This document shows, piece by piece, positions 9,013 through 17,500 of a stretch of 64,000 bases of DNA (its first letter is position 1; the number at the start of each line of letters is the position of its first letter). The position numbers and the translations under genes were made by a program. The DNA comes from Nitrospira sp. (GTDB lineage Bacteria > Nitrospirota > Nitrospiria > Nitrospirales > Nitrospiraceae). The stretch covers positions 434,001 through 498,000 of the forward strand of contig JARFXO010000002.1 of assembly GCA_029194665.1 (NCBI GenBank), written 5' to 3'. The notes under the pieces are model-generated. The model saw only the letters and a program-made list of their open reading frames with translations, made no database searches and had not been told where the DNA came from.

Positions 9013-10791
9013 TCACGAGGTGACTTCTTGTGGTTCCGGCATGCCGGGTCCTCTCGAACCCAACCCGGTCGGCCTTGCCGGACCTGGGGGCTGCGGCGGT
9101 TTGGCCATCGCCGCCAGGACCTCGACACGCGGCCCGTAGTGGGCGACTTTGCCGCCGATGATCAACGCGACCTTATGAACTACCTGGAGCACATTCGTGC
9201 GATGGGTAACCACCACGACGGTACAGCCGTCCCGTTGGAGGTGTTGGACCGTCGCCATGAGGGCGGTCTCCCCCGCCATGTCGAGGTTCGCATTGGGTTC
9301 ATCGAGGACCACGACGCGCGGGCGCCCATAGATCGCTCTGGCAATTCCAATGCGTTGCTGTTGTCCGGCCGAGAGGGCAACGCCCCCGCCGATCAGCGGC
9401 GTATCGTAGGCCTGCGGCAAGGTCAGCACCATTTCATGGATCCCCGTCCACTGCGCGGCCTCCACAACTCGTTTGGCATCGACTGCGCCAAAGCGGGCGA
9501 TATTCTCCGCCACAGTGCCATCGAGCAATTCGACGTCTTGGGGAAGGTACCCGATGGACTCCCCGAGCTGGATCCGATCCCAATTGAGGATGTCCGCTCC
9601 ATCGAGGCACGCCCGTCCGTGCGTCGGTGGATACAGCCCGAGCATCGCCCGGGCCAACGTAGATTTTCCCGCAGCGCTCGGCCCAATGAGCGCCACCGCG
9701 GTCCCTGGCTCGATGGTGAGAGTAATCCCGTTTAGAATCGGTTCCGTCCGCCCTGGAACCGCAATCACGAGCCCCTCCAATGTGATTTTCCCCCGGAGCG
9801 CCGGCAGCGCCATCCGGGACTCGCGGACCGGGATGGTGCGGAGGAGGTGATCGAGCCGCCGATAGGCCTCCCGCGCCCCGAGAAACCCGCGCCACCCGCC
9901 GATCATTTGATCGAGCGGGGCCAACGCCCGCCCCAAGAGAATCGATCCGGAGATGACCAGCCCTGGCGTGATCTCCTTATGGATGGCCAGATAGGCCCCA
10001 AGGCCCAACACGGCCGATTGAACCGTGAGACGGAATGTCCGCGACAATGCGTTGATCAAACTCGCTTTGGTGCTGGCTTGACTTTGTAGCACCAACACCT
10101 TCATTTGCCGAACCTGCCAGCGCGCACGCAGGCGGGGCAACATGCCCATGGCCTCGACCACCTCGGCATTGCGCAAATTACGCTGCGCGAACTGGGTGGC
10201 CTCGATCGACTCTCGGTTGGCCTCCGCCAGGTCGGTGCGTGTCGCCACCTCGTTCCAGATCGCGAGCCCCGCCAACAGCAACATCGATAGGACGGCCACA
10301 GCCCCGAAATACAGATGAAAGAGAAACATGAGCCCGACATAGATCGGGATCCACGGCGCATCAAAAAAGGCCAGTAACCCCTGCCCAGTCAGAAATTGCC
10401 GGATCTGCACTAGGTCATTCAACGGCTGGGCCGTCGCGGCTGCCCCGCTGCTCGTGAGAGACTTGGCAAAGATGGCATCGAATACCCGGTCGCCCAGCTG
10501 TTCGTCGAGCCGCGCACTCGTTGCCACCAACACCCGGGCCCGGACCCATTCAAGCCCCCCGAGCACGAAAAACAGAAATACGGTAATGAGAGAGAGCATC
10601 ATCAGTGTCGATTCGCTCCCGCTCATCAACACTCGATCATAGACGGCCATCATGTAGATCGCCGGCACGAGCATCAGCACATTCACAAAGAGGCTAAAGA
10701 ACGCGGTGCTCAGAAAGGAGCGGCGACAGGCACCCAGGGCTTGGCGAAGATCGGACGGCTCGTTCGTGAAATTGGTTGTTGGAGTGGACAT
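9013..10791 (-). CDS. PrtD-type type I secretion ABC transporter (permease-ATPase)
   Basis: A 592-residue half transporter: six-helix membrane domain (about 30-325) then an ATPase domain with Walker A GPSAAGKST, Q-loop YLPQDVEL, signature LSAGQQQR, Walker B VVVLDEP and H-loop VTHRTN. No N-terminal C39 peptidase-like domain is present, which fits the PrtD group that exports RTX proteins with uncleaved C-terminal signals. It lies 65 bp downstream of a small gene and then the giant RTX peroxidase, on the same strand. Confidence 0.93.
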   Translation of the reverse strand: MSTPTTNFTNEPSDLRQALGACRRSFLSTAFFSLFVNVLMLVPAIYMMAVYDRVLMSGSESTLMMLSLITVFLFFVLGGLEWVRARVLVATSARLDEQLGDRVFDAIFAKSLTSSGAAATAQPLNDLVQIRQFLTGQGLLAFFDAPWIPIYVGLMFLFHLYFGAVAVLSMLLLAGLAIWNEVATRTDLAEANRESIEATQFAQRNLRNAEVVEAMGMLPRLRARWQVRQMKVLVLQSQASTKASLINALSRTFRLTVQSAVLGLGAYLAIHKEITPGLVISGSILLGRALAPLDQMIGGWRGFLGAREAYRRLDHLLRTIPVRESRMALPALRGKITLEGLVIAVPGRTEPILNGITLTIEPGTAVALIGPSAAGKSTLARAMLGLYPPTHGRACLDGADILNWDRIQLGESIGYLPQDVELLDGTVAENIARFGAVDAKRVVEAAQWTGIHEMVLTLPQAYDTPLIGGGVALSAGQQQRIGIARAIYGRPRVVVLDEPNANLDMAGETALMATVQHLQRDGCTVVVVTHRTNVLQVVHKVALIIGGKVAHYGPRVEVLAAMAKPPQPPGPARPTGLGSRGPGMPEPQEVTS

Positions 10792-10856
10792 CCTGGATAT
10801 GGTGGGATTGGACCGTGGCGTCTTCGTTATGCCGCTATCCCTCCCCGCCCACGCCC

Positions 10857-11186
10857 CTATTCCGATTCTTTCGCCTTCGGTTTCCGTGCGTCTCGCACAC
10901 CGACGAGCACCTGCTGAATCTGCTGGTGCAGACGCGCGAGCGCAATGACGTCCATCGCGACACGGGTAACCAGGTGACCGGTCAAACGCTTCGGGGCCGC
11001 TTGGCCGCCCTTGGCCGTTTTTGCGACAGAGGCAAGCAACGCCGGTTCGATGAAGCCGAAATCGAGATAGGCAATCCCTTGCGCCATGCCAGCATTGCTG
11101 TAGTTCGTCACACGCGGGTGCGCTGAGGAATCAGATGGGTTCAACCGGACATGCAACGCGATGGCGGGATCGTTGGGTTCGCTCAT
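10857..11186 (-). CDS. small DUF3467-like protein inside the secretion locus
   Basis: The best start is the ATG at 11186, nine nt after AAAGGAG; the open frame extends 47 codons further upstream without support. The 109-residue product begins MSEPNDPAIALHVRLNPSD and contains NYSNAGMAQGIAYLDFGFIE. This pattern of an asparagine-leading segment followed by a short strand D-F-G-F resembles DUF3467 proteins, in which a compact beta domain precedes helices. The C-terminus is basic and helical. Its position between cargo and transporter genes of a type I system suggests a role in cargo synthesis, folding or export. That is inference; the homology is tentative. Confidence 0.6.
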   Translation of the reverse strand: MSEPNDPAIALHVRLNPSDSSAHPRVTNYSNAGMAQGIAYLDFGFIEPALLASVAKTAKGGQAAPKRLTGHLVTRVAMDVIALARLHQQIQQVLVGVRDARKPKAKESE

Positions 11187-11506
11187 GTGCCGACACTCCT
11201 TTGTGATGGATAAGCAAAAGCCGTTGCTTGACGGGACATTGTCTAACGATCTCGCGTACAACGCCAGCTTTTGCAGAAGTTTGATCGTGTGAGTGCTCGA
11301 CCACGTACCCTGCAGGCTGTACGGCATGGTGAAGCACGACCAGCCTGTCGACTATGTACGTATTGATCTCATTCCAGCCACTGCCGGATCGCGAAAAACC
11401 ATCGAATGTACCTTGATGTGAACCAGAGTAGCTACGCGCCGTAAGAACGGCGAAGGGGGGCACTGGCGTCGCCGACAGTACCCCTCCCCTGTTCTCCGTT
11501 CGCAGC
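11187..11506. other. intergenic gap after the RTX peroxidase gene
   Basis: A 320-bp stretch between the giant peroxidase stop and the small DUF3467-like gene. Open frames crossing it (to 11327 and 11463 on the minus strand) lack ribosome-binding sites and protein-like composition. It ends with the AAAGGAG of the small gene. A separate promoter for the export genes could lie here; I see no convincing terminator or promoter motif. Confidence 0.4.
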
Positions 11507-14500
11507 CTAGAAGAAATCGAAGCTGGCCGTGCCTACTGTAGCATTAGCGTTGAGAGCGCCGATCAACGTCAACTCGCTCGCATCGACTTCCGCGGTGTTG
11601 CCGACACCGGCCGTGTTCTGAATCCACTGCCAGGCGGAGGCACTGTTACCGTTGGTGTCGTTGATGACCAGCAGCGCGTCCTCGTTGTTCGCCGCGGTAA
11701 TATTGAACTCCGCATTGAACGCCGCCGCGACTAATGCCGCGTTGGTGAGGTCTGCGTTGGTGACACCTTCTCCGTTTGCTCCGGAGAGGTACAATGCCTC
11801 GGCATTGGCGTTCGCCTGCCCTACTGTGACAGTAACGGTGCCTGCACCGCCGTTGCCGGTGGCGAACAGGAAGTTGTTGTTGTTGTTGCCGTCATCGTAC
11901 GCCGCGTTGAGCGCCCCACCAAATTCAAGCCGGTCGACAGTGCCGTTGGCGTCGAAGTTGTTGATCGTGTCGCCAAAGTCGCCCGTCCCGCTGAACCGAA
12001 TCAGATCCGCCACGTTGTCGTTGGCCGCACCCGTATCGATCGTGTCAGCGCCGTCTCCACCGATCAAAGTATCGCCACCCGCCTCGCCATTCAGCGTATC
12101 GATGCCATCGCCGCCGGTGAGAATGTTGGCGCCGCTGTTGCCGGACAGGTTGTCGTCATGGGCGGTACCCGTCACGTGCAAAACACTGATCACCTGGTTA
12201 AAGCCCGAGGCATTGCCGATGCCGGCCCCGTCTGCCAGATCGACGGTCACGCGGGCACTCGACCCGGCATAGGACAGCGTGTCGGCCGCGCCGCCCATAT
12301 TGGTGTTCACGAGCTCGATGTTGGTGATGGCGCCGCCCTCGATCAAAGTGATGACCGTGCCATCGTAGAGGACATCGAGCTGGTTGTTGGCACCGCCATC
12401 GGTAATGTTCAGCGTGTCGTTGTCGGCGCCACCATCCACTGTGTCGGCGCCGCCGCCGATAACGTAGTTGATAATGTCGTCGCCGGCATCGCCGAATATT
12501 TGGTCGTTGCCACCGCCGCCAGACAAGGTGTTGGCGTTGGCGCCGCCGGTGAGCACGTCGCTACCTGCACCACCGGTGACGTTTTCCACTCCCGCGAGAG
12601 AGGCAAAGCCCGAAGCGGTTCCGGCGCTGAGATCCACCGCGACGCTCGCGGCACTGGTGTAGACCAAGGTGTCGGTACCGGCGCCGAGGTTCGCAGTGAA
12701 GCGCTCGATGGAGTTGAGCGCGCCGTTGCCCTCGAAGTTGGTAATAGCGGTGCCGTTATAGGTGACGTCCAATGCTTGATTGCCGCCATTGGCGAGTATT
12801 TCTACCGTGTCGGTGTCAGCGCCGCCATCGATCACCGCGTCGACACCGTCGCCGAACACCCAGCGAATCGTGTCATTGCCGAGACCGCCGAAGACTCTGT
12901 CAACACCCGGGCCGCCGACCAAGGTATCGTTGCCCGCTTCGCCCACGAGCGTGTCGGCGCCGTTTTGGCCGAACAGGTTGTCATCGCCTGCACCGCCGTT
13001 CAGACCACTGTCTGGGTTGAGCGCAGCCCTGTCCCCGCCGCTGAGGCCGTAGACGATCTCGTCGCCGGCTGTGCCGGCAAAGACGTTCGCCACGTTGTTC
13101 GCCTGCGTGCGAATGGTGAAGGTCTCGTCGAACGTCAACCCGGTGTTGTCCGTAGTGCGCACGTTCAGCAGATAGGTCGAGTTCGGCGCCATCGCACCGG
13201 TTCGCGTGACTACACCCTCGGGACTCACCGCGAAGCCGGCAGCGCTACCCGCGAGCAGCTGGTACTGGTGGGTCGCGCCGACGTTCGGATCCACGGTGGA
13301 AAGCTGCGCGATCACGCCGGTCGGCAATGTGTTGCCGTTCGGCGTGGTGCCGCTCCAATTGATATTGGTCGGCATCCCTTCGTTCACCACGTCCCTCAGC
13401 AGGATGGTGAACTCACGCTGATCGATCAGTAGGCCATCGACATCAAAGCTGTCGATAACGACCTGGAACTGATTGTCGGCGGGAGCCTGCACCGCCTCGT
13501 AGTCGAGGGGCGCGCTGTTGGCGACCACCAACTCCGCGATCTCGCTGCCGTTGGCATCCAGACCCGTCACGTTCAAGCTGAAGAGGCCCGGCACCGAGGC
13601 GGCATTGATCGCGAACGTCACACCCTCGTTCTCCGCTTCCGGCAACGGAATGAGACCGACGACCGTGCCGGCCGGGCTGTTCTCGTCGAGCGTAAACGCG
13701 ACGGTCGGCTCCGCGGTCGGCGCGGAGTAGACACGCTCGGTCACGCCGGTGCTGTCTTTGAACATCGCGACCGCGCGGATCACGTGACCGATGTCCTCTT
13801 CGCGCACCGTATAGCTGCTGCTCTCCTGCACCGTCGTCCAAGAGGTTTCGCCGAGTTGTTGGATTTGCCACTCATAGCTCAGGCCGACAGGCAGATTGTT
13901 GGCGTCGAGCGGGATGCCGTCGGCATCGGCGAAGGCCGACAGTGTGGGCGTCAGCACCTGGCCGACAAACGGCGTCACCACACCGGCGAACGGCGTCGGA
14001 TCGTTCAGTGTCACGGTGCCGGTCGCAGCCGAGTTGTTGCCGGCGATCGCGATGGTGGCGTCCGCGAAACGCAACAGCTCGATGTTCTTCAAGAGGTCGG
14101 TGTCGTCGGTCAGTATTCCGCGCGTTTGCAGCACCACACCGTTGACGGTGGCGCCGACCGCTCCGTTGTCACGGTCGGTGACGGAGATAAAACCGTCGCC
14201 GTTTAAGTCGAAAGCACGCTGGATGACGCCCTCGACCTCAATGCCGGCGCCTTCGATGTCGTACTCCGCTGAGGTGCCTTGGAACACCGCCGTATCGTTG
14301 TTGTCGTTCGGGGTGTCGTCGTATTTGATCTCGCGCACGATGCTCATTTGGCCCGGATTGATGGTCCGGTCGAGCAGCAGCGATTGCAGCGAACGTCCGC
14401 CGAATTGCACATCCGTGAACACCGGATCGCCGTTGGCGTCGGTCGCGTACACCTTGCCGGCGAACGGGCCGGACAGAGCGGTGTTGGTGCTGAGTGACTC

Positions 14501-17500
14501 AGCCGAATAGACCACGCCGCCGCCCATGTCGATCTTGATGCGCACGTTCAACCACGCATCGCCATCGAGAATATCGTAGCCGCCGCGTCCCTGGATCTCG
14601 TCGCTGCCGTCGCCTCCGATCAAGATGTTGCCCTCTCGGAACGTCGTGCCGAGACCGAAGGTGGCGCGCGCGCCGTCCAGCAGCTCGCTGAAGCCGTCGA
14701 TGCGGTTCACGCCTTCCTGGGTCAGCTCGTTGTTAAGGAACAGGCCTGTTGTGGTTGCGCTCGGAGCGGTCGCACCCGCGACGGCGCCGCGGTCGTCACC
14801 CTTCAACTCGTCGTTGCCGTTCCAACCAGACAGCGCTTCCACCTGGTCCCAGCGGTCGCGGAGGATGTCGGCCTGGTCGGTCGTGAAGATCGGAACCTTC
14901 AGGTCGAAGTCGATCTGCGACGGATCGTATTTGGCGATGCCCCAGTCGAAACCGAACATGCCTTCGTTGCGGAACGCGCTCGGGGCCGAGCCCATGATGT
15001 CATCGCCGGATTCCGCGTCGATGTCGTTTTCGTCGCCCTGGCCGAAGAGCACGTCGTGGCCGATGAGCGGCGAGTTGAAGAAGAGTTCGGAGTTGTCGCC
15101 GGCGAGGGTGTCTAAACTGCCGCCGCCTTCCATCCAGTCGTCGCCCTCGTTGCCGAGCAGAAAGTCGATGCCCACGCCGCCGATCACGAAGTCGTTGCCT
15201 TCCCCGGCGAACACCTCCATCGCATCCAGCCCGACTTGGACGAAGTCTTGGCCCTCGCCGCCGAACAACACGTCGAGCCCGCGCGCCGAGACGATGACGT
15301 CGTTGCCGCGCTCGCCGCGCAGGAAGTCGCCGACGCCTTCGTTGTCTTCGATGATATCGTCGCCGTCGCCGCCGAACACGTTATCGACGCCCTCGCCGGA
15401 GATGAGGTGGTCGTTGCCGCCGTCACCCCAAAGGGTATCGTCGCCTTCATCGCTGCGGATAAAGTCGTCGCCCTCGGTGCCGCCGATCACGGCGTGTTCG
15501 GTACCTCTGAAGGTGATCGAGCCGCCGAAATCGTGAGTCCCATCGACGGTCGTGCTGTTGCTGTAGTCGCGCGAGACCTTCTCGACCGGCACGCTCGGCG
15601 GCGTTTCCCAGTCCGGGTCAAGGCCGTCCTCGCTGCCGTTGTAGTCTTCCTGCGCGATGCCCCGATCGAGCTCCAGGATAATGTCCGGCGTCAGGAACAG
15701 CGCGCTGCTCAAGTGCGTCGCGTACTGGCCGCTCAACTCGCTGTTGCGCATCACCAAATCGGAGAAGGTGTTGGGCTCCAACTGGTTGAGGAAGTTCGTA
15801 CCCTGCGTGCGCGACAGGTAATAGAAGCGGTCGCCGAACTGCAACTGCTCCATCTGGAACTCGAACACGTAGTTGAACGTCGAGCCGAGCATCGCGCTGC
15901 CGAACTCCGGCCGCTTCTCGGCCAAGCCGCCGATCCACAGATCGATCGCGTCCACGCCGCCCCTGCCGTTGGCGGCGCCGTAGGCACCGGTGCCGTTCAA
16001 GAACGCTTGGCGATCGGTGTAGCTGACGCCCCGAATCGTGACCTCGTTGGCAGCGCCGCCGTCATCGAACCTGAGCAGGAACGCGGCGTCGCGCGCTTCC
16101 GCGGCGGTGGCAGCCGACGTGATGGCCGTGTGCGTGCCGTACGCCGCCATGAAGTTGATGACCGACAGCTTGTTGTTGATGTTGTTCTCGAAGTCGAGCC
16201 AGTTCGTGTACGGGGTGAGGCTCAACAGGCCGGCGTCGTGCAATTGCTGGCGCGTTTCGTTCAACGACGGAATGCCGGTGTCGCGGCCGCGTGAGATATT
16301 GAGTACGGCCAAGTCGAGCGGCAAGCCGAGCAGGTTGCTGCGCACGTCCTGCACGATGAACTCGTCGATCTGGTTGCCGACGTCGCGTGTCGTGCCGCGC
16401 ACCAAGTTGGCCAGCACCTCCTCCTGCGAGGCGCCGCTCGCGAGGTACATCGTCGGATTCAAGAAGGCCGCGAGCAGCGTCGCCTGGTCGGCTTCGCCAT
16501 TGACGGTCGTCAGATCGTTTTCGAGGCGATCGACGGTGCCGGTCAGCATCGAGTGGCCGAAGCGGTACACGGTATGGGCGAACTCGGCGAGGATCGATGG
16601 ATCGATGGTCGAGTCCGTGTTGAAGACAAACGCGTCTACATCCGGCTGGATGCGTCGCGCGAACTCTTCGAACACCAGGTGCTGGTACTGCATTTCAGTG
16701 GAGAAGCGCGCGGCCTGGAACAGGCGCTCACCGTCCCACGCGGCGTCGTTGCCGATCAGCGCATCCTTTTGCGCCTGAGTGTCGATGTCGGCGAGACTCG
16801 CGATGTCCGTACGCAGCCACTCGTTGATGAACGCAAGATCGCCGGTGTTCAGGATTGTCGCCTTGTTGACATCGACGATGCGGTTGTGTTCGGAGTGGAA
16901 CACCGAGTGTACGGCGGACAGCGCGATGTTCTCGTTGCCGCGCCCGTCGCCGGTGGCGAAGTGCGCGTTGAGCATTTCATCGTCATAGGTGATCTCATTC
17001 AGCGAGCCGTCCGGATTCTTGTCAGCTGCGAAGAAATCCGCCGTGGTGATTGAACCGTCGCCGTTGACGTCGGTGAGGGTATCGCCGGCGTCATAGATGC
17101 CGTTGCCATTGGCGTCGATGTCTGCGTCGGCGACCTGCTGGATCTTCGGCGTGACGACTCCACCATCGTGGTCATGATCGACCAGGCTCGGCGCGGCATG
17201 GTGCGCGATGTCGTTGAGGAATGCGTGGTTGGTGCCGATGGAACCCTCGGTGGTGATACCGGCCGCCGTGCCTTCCTTCAGCCAATTGGTGGAGTGGGTG
17301 GCGTCCGGCGCCATGACCATCTGCGCATAGCCATTCGCACCGGGAATGAATTTGCCATACTGATCGGTCAATAACAGCGGCACATTGTGGACATCGAAGT
17401 CACTGAGCTTGATACCCAGCATTTCGAGCGCCTGGGCCTTGACCTCGGCCCAGTTGCCGGGCGCACCGTCGAACGAGCCGCTCGCGATGGAGCCGTCGAT

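Noticed and set aside
12158..13432. Long plus-strand open frame antisense to the RTX peroxidase gene
   Set aside because: Repetitive, GC-rich RTX coding DNA leaves antisense frames open; the product has no recognisable domain and no ribosome-binding site.
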